A stretch of DNA of 64,000 bases from Akebia trifoliata (Eukaryota; Streptophyta; Magnoliopsida; Ranunculales; Lardizabalaceae): positions 41,587,560 to 41,651,559 of the forward strand of contig CM030711.1 in assembly GCA_017979445.1 (NCBI GenBank), given 5' to 3'. Positions 12,101 to 23,800 of the stretch are shown here, piece by piece. Under the pieces are notes generated by a model that did no database searches, was not told the origin of the DNA, and saw only the letters and a list, made by a program, of their open reading frames with translations. Each line of letters starts with the position of its first letter. The stretch's first letter is position 1. The translations under genes and the position numbers were made by a program.

Positions 12101-15100
12101 GGTAAGGTGGTTCATTGAGACAAAGAGGTGGATATAACTAGAACTACTCTTAATTGATAAATTATTGATTAATCGGTTGATCCTTGGGGAATTTTTGTGA
12201 CTATTGTTACCATTTTTTTTTATAACAAATTACAATTTCGTATGATTTTGTATTCGGACAGTGGACTACGATTCATGTGCTGCTTTCGATTCAAATTATG
12301 GTGGATGACACAGAGAATGGGGGTTTGCGGAAAGGATGTTCCCTTTGAGACCCAGTTCATGCTCATAGAGAGCAAGGACAACACTGCCAATGGTGGTGCT
12401 GAAGAAGACTCCCCCATCATCTATACTGTCTTCCTCCCCCTTCTTGATGGCCAATTCCGTGCTGTTCTTCAAGGCAATGAAAATAATGAAATAGAGCTTT
12501 GTCTCGAGAGCGGTGAGTACATAATACAACACCACCAAAATACCTGAGTCACATCCATCCATGTCATTTGGAATTGGGTGGAGCTATTTTATCGTTAATG
12601 GAAATATCTTGCAGGAGATAATGCTGTTCAAACCAACCAAGTGCTTTACTCGGTTTACATGCACGCTGGGACCAATCCCTTCGAAGTCATCAACCAGGCT
12701 GTGAAGTAAGATTTACTACTTGTCCCACCTAGCTTTTATGTCTTTAATTTTCTCTCTGGAATATGTAATCCAGAAGAGAGATCATATGGGTTTCTCTCTG
12801 TCAAACAGGGCTGTAGAAAAACACATGCAAACTTTTCTCCACCGAGAGAAGAAAAAGGTTAGTTAGAAGTCTCTTGCAATTAAAAAAAAAAAAAAGAAAA
12901 ACCATTCCTTCTCTTTTTGAATCCACATTTGGTGAATCCTATAATTTATATGTAATTGCAGTTGCCTTCATTTATTGATTGGTTTGGTTGGTGCACTTGG
13001 GATGCTTTCTACACTGATGTCACAGCTGAGGGGGTCCAAGAAGGCCTCAAGAGGTAAGAAAATAAGGAATCTCTTTGTACCTGTATGGTGGGTAGTTAGA
13101 AGTTCCTTTCAGGGGTCATGGCTCAAAACACAAGTGGGTGAAAATTTTCAAGGGTTTGAACTTTTTTTTTTAACTTCAGACCAAAGTAAATTGTTATGAT
13201 AGAACAATAGCTCGCAACCAAAGTTTTTTCACACATTGTGAATATGGGAAAGTAAATTTTACTAAGCTAGAGTTTTTGATTGGATTGTTGGACAGTTTAT
13301 TGGAGGGAGGGACTCCTCCACGTTTCTTGATCATTGATGATGGGTGGCAACAAATTGGTAATGAAGTCAAAGATTCCAAGGACTGTGTCGTTCAAGAAGG
13401 AGCACAGTATGATCTTTCTCTTACCATGACAGAGAAATGCTAGCAATAAATAAATGCTTTAGATTGAACTGTGGCGGCATTCAGTTTCTTTTTCTTTTCT
13501 TTCTGTTTAATTTGATCCTAAATTATGTGGTTTATTCTTTTGTTGGTCTTATACAGATTTGCCAGCAGACTCGTAGGAATAAAAGAAAATGAAAAGTTCC
13601 AAAAGAATGACAAGAACAATGACCAGGAACCAGGTCTTAAACATGTCGTGGATGAAGCCAAGCAACATCACAACGTCAAGTAAGTATCAGTGATTCCCTC
13701 CAAATCCAACATACTCTTCCATTCTTTTTCATTTAAACCTTCTACAATTAAGCAAAGCTTCCTTTCTTAATGGTCCTTACGTAGAGAATTTTGACCTTAA
13801 CTGCACAATGTCTTTCAAAATTTTGGGCTGAATGCAGTGATGTTCACCTCTAGATTTCTTTAGGACCATCTATTATATTCTTGAATCTGGTAGATTAATG
13901 AGAAATTATATACCAAGACCCAACCAGATCCCACCATTAAACTGGGTTAAAAAACAAAGATCCACAACACTTGTAGCTCAATCCCATAGCAATTGTGACG
14001 CTGTACCACTAAACAAAGGAGGATTATAAGATTTAAGAGTGCATGTATGATAGTGTCGTTTGCATTTAGATTCTATTGAAAGATTGGCATTTGTTAACTG
14101 CTGGTGTGTGTTTAATTCTTATTTTCCATTTACACGTTTTTTATGGCACTGCATAGGTTTGTGTTTGCTTGGCATGCCATGGCTGGTTACTGGGGTGGGG
14201 TAAATCCCGCAGCTACTGGTATGGAACACTATGACAGTACATTGGCATACCCGGTCCAATCACCGGGTGTAAAGGGCAACCAGCCAGATATTGTTATGGA
14301 CAGTCTTGCCGTCCATGGCCTTGGGCTGGTGCACCCGAAAAAGGTCTTCAACTTCTACAACGAACTCCATGCCTACCTGGCCTCTTGTGGGGTTGATGGA
14401 GTTAAGGTTGATGTGCAGAACATCATTGAGAGCCTCGGTACAGGTTATGGTGGGCGAGTTACCCTCACTCGCAGCTACATCCAGGCCCTTGAAGCCTCCA
14501 TTGCTCGCAATTTCAAGGACAACAGCTGCATTGCCTGCATGTGCCACAATAACGACGGGCTATATAGTTCTAAGCAGACTTCGGTGGTGAGAGCATCAGA
14601 TGATTTCTACCCTCGTGACCCAGCTTCTCACACCATCCACATTTCTTCAGTAGCATACAATACTCTTTTCCTTGGCGAATTCATGCAGCCCGATTGGGAT
14701 ATGTTCCATGTAAGTAAATGAAAGTCTCGGCTACTTTTGAGTACAAAGGTATGGCATAATCTATGATGAAACATTTGCCTAGTCTAGCAGTTTCATGGCC
14801 AACATAAGCTAAAGTGCTCCTACCTGAACAAATGAACAGTCTACTCAACTTACTTCGCATCAAGATTAATATCATGCTAATTAGACCTTAAAAACAACTC
14901 ATTTGACTTGCAGAAGGTGAGACATTGATAAAGTATTTTTTGTGCAGAGCCTACACCCATCAGCTGAATATCATGGGGCTGCTCGAGCAATTGGTGGATG
15001 TGCAATCTATGTCAGGTATTGTGACATTCATGCCCAAGAACATCTTTTGGTTAAGTCTTTGATTAGAAATAACTTAACTGACTTCAAAGTAAGGTGCAAA

Positions 15101-17144
15101 CTCCCCAACACACATTCTAACATGTAAGGTAGTGCCACCACCCATGGTTTAAAATATCATATCGATTGAATGTTTCGGTTAATGAAAAAATCGATACAGT
15201 TTCGGCCGATACATTCGATACAAAACCCAATACATTCCCGAAACATTCAATTTTTGTATCGGTCTGGGGTGATACCGATATGTATCGATCGATACATTCC
15301 AATATTTTAAACCATGGATGGTGCCTCCCTTTATTTTATTGGTTTGAAAGAGAGAGTGTGTGTGTAATTCAACCTCCACACTAAAGGTTTTAAACTTATG
15401 ATATATAGGATTTTTATTTTTTTACTTTCATAAGTTTTGTTTCCAAATTTCTATCAAGTAAAAAAAAAATTGAGTTAATTTGACTGAAACATGTGTATGG
15501 ATGTGTCGAAGTTGTGGACCTCTCAAATGCACTGTATCAGATATATCATGCCTGTGTCGACACAGTTGTTAATGTCCATGTCATCATTATTAAATAGATG
15601 GAGTCCCTTTAGTAAAAATTCCCAATGTTTTGCCTTAAATAGTGACAAACCAGGTCACCACGACTTCGAGCTTCTGAAGAAGTTGGTCCTTCCTGATGGA
15701 TCAGTGCTGCGGGCCAAACTCCCTGGAAGGCCCACTCGTGACTGCCTCTTCGCTGATCCTGCGAGAGACGGAACCAGGTCTGCTGTCTTTTTTTTTCTTT
15801 CCCATATTTGGATTAGTTGAATCAATTAAGAAATTTATCCAAAGCTTATTCAGCTAAAACACGGTGGCATCTACAATGTGTAGCTTGCTAAAAGTTTGGA
15901 ATGTCAACAAACATTCGGGCGTCGTGGGTGTGTTCAACTGCCAAGGTGCCGGGTGGTGCAAGGTAGCCAAGAAGACACTTATACATGATGCTTCGCCTGG
16001 AACCCTCACTGGTTCTGTCCGTGTCACTGATGTTGAGCTTATTTCTCAAGTTGCTGGTACTGGCTGGAATGGTGAAGCTGTCGTCTATGCCCATAAATCA
16101 GGTTTGTAAGCTCTCTTGATTGGTAATTCTTTCCACAAAAGATTCTTCAGTCTAGTAAAGCTCACACCATTATTTCTAACACAATTTCACTGTTGCAGGA
16201 GAGGTTACTCGTCTACCAAAGGGTGCTTCACTGCCAGTGACCCTTAAAGTTCTTGAGTATGAGCTTCTCCACTTCTGTCCCCTCAAGGTGAGTCCTCTTG
16301 CAAATCCAAACATATTTTCTTTCAAGATGGTCTAATATTTAGTATCATAGATTGTGAACACATGTATGTGGTGTACAGCTAGGAATTTATGTACATATAC
16401 GTAGGCATGGCTTTGTTAATCTAAAAACCTCGATATTTGTGCCACAAACTGCATATGTCTTCTTCATTGCCTCGAATCAGGAAGCAGTCTAATAGTCTTT
16501 TTTTCAGTAAGAATTGCATGAATCAACTATGGTAATCTCTCTTATATGGCGTTTTCAATCTCTAACTTTTAGCACATTTTGCCTTCTTTGTCATGTTTTT
16601 GTTATTTATTTTCAATCACTTTGCTGTAATCATGATTTTTATTAGTCCTCTTTTTTTTTTTTTGCGATTTCTCTCGAGGAGAATAGTGTAAAATGGGAGA
16701 TAAAATAGAAAAAAAAAATTTCCAAAAGAATCCTATATATATTTGTTAGTAAAAGCTAATTTTTATTCTCTTATGAATCAGGAAATCACAACAAACATCT
16801 CTTTTGCACCAATAGGTCTGCTTGACATGTTCAACTCCAGCGGAGCCGTGGAGGAATTCAACATCAATATGTCTTTGAAAAAGAAACCAGAACTTTTTGA
16901 TGGAGAAGTTTCCTCTGAATCTTCGGGTTCCCTCAGTGAAAACAGGTCACCAACTGCAACAATAGCCCTCGAAGTCAGAGGTTGTGGGCGGTTTGGAGCC
17001 TACTCATCCCAGAAGCCTCTGAAGTGCACTGTTGGTGGCACTGAGACCGACTTCAACTACAATGGTGATACCGGTCTGCTGACCTTGATCATCCCTGTCC
17101 CGGATCAAGAGATGTATAGATGGGCTATTGAAATCCAAGTTTAG
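6179..17144 (+). CDS. RFS2: Raffinose-synthase-like galactosyltransferase (DIN10 / RFS2 type, GH36)
   Basis: Thirteen exons keep frame throughout: 6179-6390, 12262-12512, 12615-12705, 12809-12857, 12962-13053, 13296-13406, 13557-13679, 14157-14709, 14948-15015, 15643-15777, 15884-16101, 16199-16287, 16782-17144. All introns are GT-AG. The product is about 784 aa, or 777 if the second Met (6200, MTVTPKIS) starts, as in most relatives. It matches plant seed-imbibition/raffinose-synthase proteins end to end: [55 protein letters not shown] and [11 protein letters not shown]. By the family's GH36 mechanism the nucleophile should be Asp395 (KVD) and the acid/base Asp458 or 459. Known relatives act on galactinol, sucrose or alpha-galactosides in raffinose-oligosaccharide metabolism. 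Which reaction this one performs cannot be told. No signal peptide is seen. Intron 1 (5.9 kb) is full of inserted repeats. Confidence 0.95.
6391..8398 (+). other. RFS2 intron 1, 5' part: no gene
   Basis: Starts with a good donor (GTAAGT). Contains CT-rich tracts at 6700-6780 and 7360-7440 that create several overlapping short open frames with Ser/Leu/Pro-rich composition and no domain. There are scattered words shared between 6960-7100 and 7600-7750 (variants of GATAGGTACCTA with TCGGTAGG), which look like remains of one old repetitive element. Homopolymer T and G runs occur at 8230-8272. Confidence 0.5.
9147..9716 (+). pseudogene. rps3: Nuclear copy of mitochondrial DNA: internal fragment of rps3
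   Basis: An open frame of 189 codons. About residues 5-165 read as the middle part of plant mitochondrial ribosomal protein S3: [90 protein letters not shown] and the [12 protein letters not shown] segment. Homology begins about 9150 and stops after SIFSK (about 9640). The last 22 codons (from [10 protein letters not shown]) do not belong to S3, so the junction is either a mitochondrial recombination point or a nuclear rearrangement. Both S3 ends are missing and no transit peptide is present. Pro appears in ASPIAQ and FQPRNK where the edited protein, as I recall it, has Leu; this fits unedited organelle DNA rather than copied mRNA. Not expected to be functional. Confidence 0.85.
9717..9884 (+). 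other. Unassigned DNA between rps3 fragment and right inverted arm
   Basis: About 170 bp that continues the rps3 piece and ends before the right arm starts (AAAACACAATGGTGGGCTCG). It is less AT-skewed than the flanks and could also be organellar (spacer or a second mitochondrial locus), but I do not recognise it. Confidence 0.3.
10473..10735. mobile_element. Eroded copy of the TA-associated hairpin MITE family
   Basis: Contains the family words in order (GCGTTTTGTCCTATATGGGTT, GGCTGATTTTTTATGAGGATG, CCCATCAAAAGATGG, AATGGACGGTCCACGATTTT, GGGTTAGAAGTTTCGGAATG) but breaks off at GGTGAGGATGATATATATAGG, where a TA tract begins and the second hairpin is missing. An old, truncated copy in RFS2 intron 1. 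Confidence 0.7.
10751..11122. mobile_element. TA-flanked hairpin MITE (MULE-type family), copy in RFS2 intron 1
   Basis: A 372-bp copy flanked by ATATATA on the left and TATATATA on the right. The ends are inverted (GTTCGGTAGACAACGTTAG versus CTAACATTGTCTGCCGAA), followed inward by the shared core: GGGTTAGAAGTTTCGGAATG hairpin, the spacer with CCATCAAAAGTGG and GTGGACCCTCGATC, then a second hairpin. Its terminal sequence differs from the other copies, making it a separate end-type. Confidence 0.75.
11141..11355 (-). mobile_element. Probable SINE, minus orientation
   Basis: Read on the minus strand there is an A-box-like TGAGATGGCCAAGACC (from about 11310) followed by a B-box-like GAGCTTGAATCCCACC about 45 bases later, the order expected of a tRNA-derived SINE. 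Between 11141 and 11250 lies the body. The tail is not clear, so boundaries are approximate. Confidence 0.4.
11371..12146. mobile_element. Non-autonomous DNA element with long imperfect inverted ends
   Basis: The left end (about 11371-11450: CTCAGTGCAACAACTTACTA, ACCACCCCGAAATCTCTAAA) is matched inversely at 12055-12135 (AGAGAATTTAGAGATTTTGG, CATGGTAAGGTGGTTCATTG). The shared word AAAGAATTTATTTG and the CAGTGCAACA motif recur inside at 11565-11620, so it is internally repetitive. It sits about 115 bp before RFS2 exon 2. No transposase is encoded. Confidence 0.5.
15142..15317. mobile_element. CCATGGTTTAAAAT-ended MITE in RFS2 intron 9
   Basis: Ends are inverted (CCATGGTTTAAAATATCATA versus CAATATTTTAAACCATGG), and subterminal GATACATTCCAAT/ATTGAATGTTTCGG words also pair. 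About 176 bp. The intron keeps a usable acceptor further downstream (15642). Similar ends occur at 26712-26858. Confidence 0.65.
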
Positions 17145-17470
17145 GAAGAACTAGAAGATAATGTCGCCTTCCTTCGAAAAGGAAGGGTTTATGTAAGCCA
17201 TGTCATGTCATTATGATCATCCAGCAGACTTGTGTTATTTGATCTTGTTTATCAAGGTTCCATATTTGAATCGATTTCCAGTTTTCCATAAAAATGGTTT
17301 ATATGAGAGTGATTTAGAGATAACCTTTTGGGTTTTGTCACTAACAAAGAATGGCCCTTGTGAAAGAATAAAGTTTATTAAATTTCTTGATTGGAATACA
17401 ATGAATCCTACTAGGATCTATAAAATCTTAGCCTAAGTTCTTTAGTCTTTTAAGGTAATTGCTTCTTCTA
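17145..17470 (+). terminator. 3' untranslated region of RFS2 with candidate poly(A) signal
   Basis: Follows the TAG stop at 17142-17144. An AATAAA hexamer lies at 17367-17372, about 220 bp after the stop, the first good candidate. T-rich sequence follows. The exact cleavage site cannot be fixed. Confidence 0.4.
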
Positions 17471-17547
17471 GGTCGTAATGTAGTTTAATCGTGGGCTCAG
17501 CTCAACCATTGGCCTCTTTTGGACCATAGACATTGCCAGTCTCCAAC

Positions 17548-17769
17548 CCATGGTCTTAAAACTCGGTTTCGCATCTCGTCTTGTCCAGGCCCGATATCGA
17601 GTCGTCTTGGACGAGTTTTCCAATACGTTTGAGACGTCTTGTTCAAAAAATTGAGCGTGAGTCCTAAATCTCGATAAAAAAAGTGACTTGGTGAGTTGGT
17701 CTCATTCAGCTTCAATACCGAGTTAACTCGGGCGATACATCTCAGTCTCAGATGAGATTTAAAACCATG
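17548..17769. mobile_element. CCATGG-ended MITE, downstream of RFS2
   Basis: Ends pair as CCATGGTCTTAAAACTCGG and GAGATTTAAAACCATG. The interior (ACGAGTTTTCCAATACGTTT, AGACGTCTTG, GTTGGTCTCATTCAGC, GAGTTAACTCGGGCGATAC) is the inverse complement of the copy at 40937-41189 in CCD1 intron 1, so both belong to one family of 220-250 bp. Confidence 0.7.
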
Positions 17770-17799
17770 TTCCAACCTATTGTTTGTGTTGACTTCATA

Positions 17800-18470
17800 A
17801 TGCAAGTATGAATTGCAAGATTCAAGAAATATGCATCAAATGTGGTTCACGTTGCATATTTTTGAGCTTGAAAGACTACTTTCTTCTATTGTCCTTGTAA
17901 TTAGTTGGCTTGAATTCTCCTTTTTGTGCTCCTATTAGTTTATATTTGAGATAGGATGTCATGGCCTTTGACCATGGTTTTTCTATTGTGTCACAACCTA
18001 TCTAGGATAACAACTTTTCTTATTGATTTGTCCAACAAAGGCGTTTGAAGACTTTTGTCCAAAATCTTCCAATGAACCAATGAGTAAAGTTGCTATGCAT
18101 AAAGAATGTGAGAACCGAGCAAGACAACAATGGGATGACAAAATAGTAGAGAAAATCCATTACTTGATCAAATCATGCGGAGAACAAATGAAGATATTAT
18201 CAGTGAACCCAAGGTTGAAGACAGTTTTTGGGGGAAAACGATCACAAAAAGGTTGAAGATCAGGGTATTTCAGTCATTCCCTTATTATCACACACACGAG
18301 ATTATAGTCAAGGATGGCATGTCATCAGTTTGAAAATGCAAGGCTGTTTCAAATATTTATCAAACCAAGAGAGGACTGTCTAGATTACCCTTCTAATAGA
18401 TCTCATAAAAAGCATACCCCAAGACAATATCCAAAAATAGTGCTAGGGTTACCCAACACGCAGGGGGAGG
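17800..18470. other. Intergenic, no recognised gene
   Basis: A short open frame at 18023-18256 (77 codons, Lys/Glu-rich C-terminus) has no domain I recognise and no supporting gene structure. The rest is non-coding. Nothing else stands out. Confidence 0.4.
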
Positions 18471-18474
18471 GGAG

Positions 18475-18680
18475 TAGCTGAGATGGTAACGAGCGATTGG
18501 GTTTGCTTCCCAGTTCATGTCTTCAAATCTCTACATGCCCCTCCACAGAAATGTGGCTACTTACATGCCGTAACACGTGACAGGGTGTTCGATGGTGTGT
18601 GCCGCCATAGGTAAATTAGTCTCACCAAAAGGTGGGGATACTCCCTGGGCTACCCATAATAAAAAATAAAAAAAAAAGTG
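18475..18680 (+). mobile_element. tRNA-derived SINE
   Basis: An A-box-like GTAGCTGAGATGGTAACG (about 18474) and a B-box-like AGTTCATGTCTTCAAATCTC (about 18513) have normal spacing. The body of about 130 bp ends in an A-rich tail (AATAAAAAATAAAAAAAAAA, about 18657-18676). The arrangement matches plant SINEs. I do not see a clear target duplication. Confidence 0.6.
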
Positions 18681-19129
18681 CTAGGATGATATGAATAGAA
18701 AGCCAAAGATAATCAGAATGAGCATATCTGAGGGAATCTAAGAGTAGCAGCAGTAACGGCATTAAAAAACAAAAAAGCCACTAGAGTAAGGCATGCACAT
18801 AAAGTCCAATGATCCTTCAAATTGAAGACTCTAAAAAGGGTGATCAAAAGGTTGAAGATGACATGGATTGAGGTTATAAGCAATGATCCAAGAATGTGTG
18901 CTAATTCCAGATAAAACTAAGAAACAAAATAAGGATCAAGTTGATGTTCTAAAATTGTGAATGATGATGAATACTATGACCATGTTGTTGGGAACAAGTT
19001 TCCATTGATTTATACACAATCAAAAGTTAAACCAATGTTGCATTAAAACCCAACTGTAGGAACCAAAAATATTTGATCATAGGAATTAGGAAAGGAAATA
19101 TTCCAACCCGACCAAAATCCAATTATCCA

Positions 19130-19575
19130 TATGGTTTGAACACCCAATGAGTCTGACCCATCAAAAATCTGTACCTCAACCGGCTCGGCTACAAGGGATC
19201 CAACCCCTTCACTGGTTTTACCATAAGGTGGTTCGGCCTCCAAAGGAGCCAACCCATTCACACTTTTTACCATAAGGTGGTTCGGCCTCCAAAGGAACCG
19301 ACCCCTTCACTCGTTGCCATAAGGTGGTTCGGCCTCCCTTAGGTGCCAACCCCTTCTCCCATTACATAAGCTTTTCAACCTCCTTTAGAGCCAACCCCTT
19401 CACACGTTACCCCATAAGGTGGTTCGGCCTCCTTTGGAGTTGAGCCCCTTCACTCGTTACCTCATAGGGTGGCACGGTTTTGCCATATGATAGTTCGGCC
19501 TCCTCAAGGAGTCAACCCTATATTAATTCATCATAAAGTAGTTCAGTCTCCTCAAAGAGTCGACCCTTAAATGAC
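19130..19575. repeat. Degenerate tandem repeat, about 50-60 bp unit
   Basis: About seven imperfect units share GGTGGTTCGGCCTCC, an AAAGGAGCCAACCCCTTCAC-like middle and a GTTACCATAA end. The open frame on the minus strand here (19043-19273) is just the repeat read through (Lys-Thr, Gly-Ser-Leu, Ala-Glu-Pro words). Such repeats occur inside LTR-retrotransposon remnants, but no LTR or pol is visible nearby. Confidence 0.7.
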
Positions 19576-20344
19576 CACACACAGATCAATCCCTTTAGGA
19601 GAGCCAATCTCTCCATCAAATATTAGTATCTACATTAAAATTTAGAACTACTCAAAGTAGTGTCAAGGGGAGAAATTATAATCAAGAGTAATGTTGGCAT
19701 AACAAATCCCAGATACAGAAAACTATTGAGTCAACTCGAGAAACTGAATAGTCAACAAGATGAAACAGTCATAGAGGAAAAGCCACTCCTCGTCAATTAC
19801 TAAAGCCAAGAGGAGTGGAGTTTTAACTACAACTCTCCATCTTTAAACTACTTCTCTTTGCTCTACATTTTCTATCAAGCACTAACTTGATTGTCAGAGG
19901 CCCTTTGGCCGACATCACATCCGTGTCTTTTCATGTGAGATCAACAGAGAAGACGATCGGAAAATAAAGTTCAATTGGAGAAGATGACTGGAGAAAGTGA
20001 AAAGGTCAACACGGTATTCGAGGATCATAGCATCATCGACAACACAGATCTTGAGGAGTGGGAGACTCAAAAAGTCTCCTACACCAACCTTAAACAACTG
20101 CTTGTGAGATTGATAACTGGAAACTAAACACATTCTTCATGGAACTATGAAATGCTTGAAACATTTAAGTAAAAGTATAAAGGTTTCTTCTTTTGGTAAT
20201 GAAACTCTTTCACAAAATAAAATATTGATACATTTTTAGTAGAGTAGCTATACGAGGTAATAACAATGTACAAGTGAATATTCTTGGCAATGCCTGCAAT
20301 ATTCTCTGATGCAAATACTTTTTACAACTGGGACATTTTGGCGA
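19576..20344. other. Convergent intergenic region and CCD1 3' flank
   Basis: Between the tandem repeat and the CCD1 stop codon. The 3'-UTR of CCD1 (minus strand) must lie in about the last 200-300 bp, but no unambiguous poly(A) hexamer decides its end. 19915-20133 has an open frame without recognisable features. Confidence 0.35.
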
Positions 20345-20836
20345 TCAAATCACTGCTTGTTCTTGAAGTTGCTCCTGGTCAAATATATAGAAATCCAATT
20401 TAGAAGCTTGCAATGAAAAGAAAAATATGAATAAACAAGAGTTGCAGCTAAGAAAACATTGCACAGAGGGGAACCAGCTTGATCATGTAATTCACATATT
20501 AGAGTTTGGGTTTTACCAATTAGTTATAAAAATATCAGACATTTTAATGTGGTTTTGTGCTATCAAATTGAGAAAATTTAAAGAGCTACCAGATCAAATA
20601 GTACCATCACTCAACCAAGTTTTGACAAACCTAATTTGGTTCAGTTCTGTCAAGTTTTCATATAACTGTCTCACCCATGCCAATTGTAATTAGAGTCCAA
20701 CCACTCGTTGAAAGTAACACAATGACATCAGAATAAAATGCAATTTAGAGTCCAACTACATTTTTGTCTGTGTGTGTGTGTGTGTCTGTTTTGTTTCGTT
20801 ATTTATTTTTTATTATTATTATTATTATTTAGTTTT

Positions 20837-20867
<31 letters not shown>

Positions 20868-23800
20868 GGGGGAGGGGAGAGAGAGAGAGAGGGTCTTAAA
20901 ATGCAATAATTAATTTTGTAATACAGAACTTATAGGATTTGCGATTCCTTCATATTGTCAAGTTGGCTTCACTGGGATAAACTTCTATGGCAAGGAAAGT
21001 CGATTCCTGTTGCCAAGTTTTTCAATCTCTGTTGTTATGTTGGTTTTTGCCAAACTCATGCCATGATATACATGGAATAGCAGATGCCATGAATTTGTCT
21101 CACCTGCAACAAATGATAAGTATATCTGACTTCTGATAAATGGTCATCTTGAAACAATCAAGAACAATTCAAATTTAACAGAGGCATGGATAGGGTATGG
21201 TGAGACATGGCATTAACAGCTTTTTTTTAAAAAAAAGGGAAAAAAAGTCTGACATGGCACACCATCCATTTTAAAGTGACCAGGTATCATGAACAAAAAT
21301 CTCATGGTATTAAGTCAAAAAATAATTCTCCAAGGCATAAAAAATTTCTAACAGGCATATCTATACAAACCCATTTTCTTGACCGTGTAAGGCTATAATT
21401 TTTATCTTTGTTTCTTAAATCCACAAAGGACAAACAACTTGTATAAGAAAACACAGAATCTTGATCTGTACAAAGTGACTGTATTACTCACCTCCGACAC
21501 AAAGAAGGCATGGAATCCATATGGAACTCTTTTGGGTAACTCAATAACTGCAACAGGATCGGCTGACATTGTTTTTGCATCAACTACATTGACACTGGAT
21601 TTTCTGCACCAACAGAAATAAAAAGGAGAACCTCAAATCATAATCTGTTGCAAATGGTAATAAAAATTTAAATCAAACAATGAAGCAAGAATCACATTCT
21701 TCTGAACTCTTTCAATAGATAAGAGAAACCAAAGCCATGGTTCAAAGTTTTGTGCTTCAGAATGTCTCGATAGAACATTCCAGTTTACGCTGGGATCGGA
21801 ACGAAACATTACAGAATGTCTCAATCAACCACGAACTCAAGTTGATTGCAGTTGAGCATTGAGGAATCTCTCATTTTCCTTATCATCCTTCATATTAATT
21901 GTTAAGAGTTTGGCTTCATCATATGGACGATTTTTCAGATGCGTCAAAATGAGTATCCATTAAAAAACAATTTGAGATGAACCTTATACAATACATTAAC
22001 TTGTATTATCACTCATCAAGTTATGTAATTGAAGTTGTTATTCTATTAAATCCACTTTTTCTCTATAATTTCATGTTTCTTTGGTACAGTATTATAATCA
22101 ATGTTTTGGGGAATAATGTATGAAGTGGATAAAGTATTTGTTCACATAGTTAATTTTAAGTTCATTTATAACGAAAATATGGATCTATGATGGATACACA
22201 CAATTTTTTGTTATTTCTTATACTTGTAGGAAAATAAACTCAAAAATTAGGGAAAACTCCATGTTCCTTTCTTTTAACTTTAGACAAGCACATTTATGTT
22301 CATACGTCAATTAGGTTTGGTATATAGAACTAGAGTTGAGGGACCAAAAGTTCCAAAACAACCGTCAATTTAACATTGAAGGTAAGAGAGACAAGTAAAG
22401 GAAGAGAGATCTAAATTTCCAAAACATATGGTAACTTTCTAAGTTATGGACAAGATCATATATTGAAAGGAAAATACATCTATAACTGCCAATTATATGT
22501 TCCTAAATGATGGTGTCATGGTGATGGCAATGACTACTTTGATAGTGTTTTGGTGATGATGATAAAAAGAGAAAAGAAGAAAAGTTACCCGGTGTTTTCG
22601 TCATGCACAAAGAATATCAAGTAACCATCATCCTCTTCGGAAGTGATGCCCGGCTCACGAGGGACAAAAATAGCTTCTGAACCAAATCTTCCAGGTCCCA
22701 ACTCAAAGAGGCCTTGAATATTTCCACCAACTTCAAGCTTTGTTTTTCCAATCTCTGGTTCAGCATGCAAATCGAATTTGATAATCCCTGTCACCTTTGC
22801 AATGCTGTCCAGTGTGGTTCCGTAGACAAACCGTTGTTTCCTGAATTTATCAGCAAGATAATGAACATCATGATAAAAACAGCCTATTCTTCACTATTGT
22901 GTGAATTAATTCAACATCATGGACGAGATGGTGAACATAGCGTGGTATTCAGTGAAGTGACTAAATACCCTGAATAAGAAAGTCACCCTTAATTCAGTAG
23001 TAATTGACAAAAAAGGGCAATTTGGAAATACAGCTCCCTGTTTAGGTGAATAGTTGGGATAGCTTTGTATCTTCAAAATGATGACATAGACCCCTCTAAC
23101 CCTATGCTACTCTAGAATGCTAACATAAAATGACCTAAACGCCCTTGTTTTTCCCCCTAAAACCACAATCATCAAGTCAGGATTTGGAAATAAGTTGGCA
23201 AGAGGAAAAATCGACAAAAAATCAGGCTAGGGTTAGAGTTGTGTAATTGTTCATACTAAGTAGTGTTCTCATATTACACCATCAAATCCCAAATTAAACA
23301 ACAATAATAAACTACCAAACCCCATATTGATATCATCCATACATCCACAACAAGTAACCAAAAGACAACAACATATTCAAGGTTTATATTGTTCAAAATA
23401 TAAAATAGATTACAATTGTGAATCCAAGTTGGGTTTCATCAATAGATCAAAACTATCAAACGCAATGCCATCCTCATTTATATCATTATTCTATGACACT
23501 TTATTGGTAAAATAGTCACCACCATTTTCATCAAGATCAAAACTTCTTACTAGTCATCTCTCCTTTTTTTCTTTTTCATTTTTCCTGATTTAATCCCCTA
23601 GTTCGTGATTCAATTGCAAATTTCACGATTTAATCATGAGGTTAGTAAAAGTCACGATCAAATCAATGAAGGAAAAGGACCACAATTGAATCATGATATT
23701 TTTCACTAAGTCACCAAGTTTGGATACTACACCTAAGAACAATCATCTTCAACTTTCAGGGTAAAATTTTTCCCTCGTTTTCAACCTGAAGATTATCACT

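Noticed and set aside
14260..14590. Long frames in other phases over RFS2 exon 8 (95 and 99 aa)
   Set aside because: Shadows of the large GC-richer coding exon; no domain of their own.
19043..19273. 76-aa minus-strand frame with repeated Glu-Pro-Pro words
   Set aside because: Reads through the degenerate tandem repeat; no protein family.
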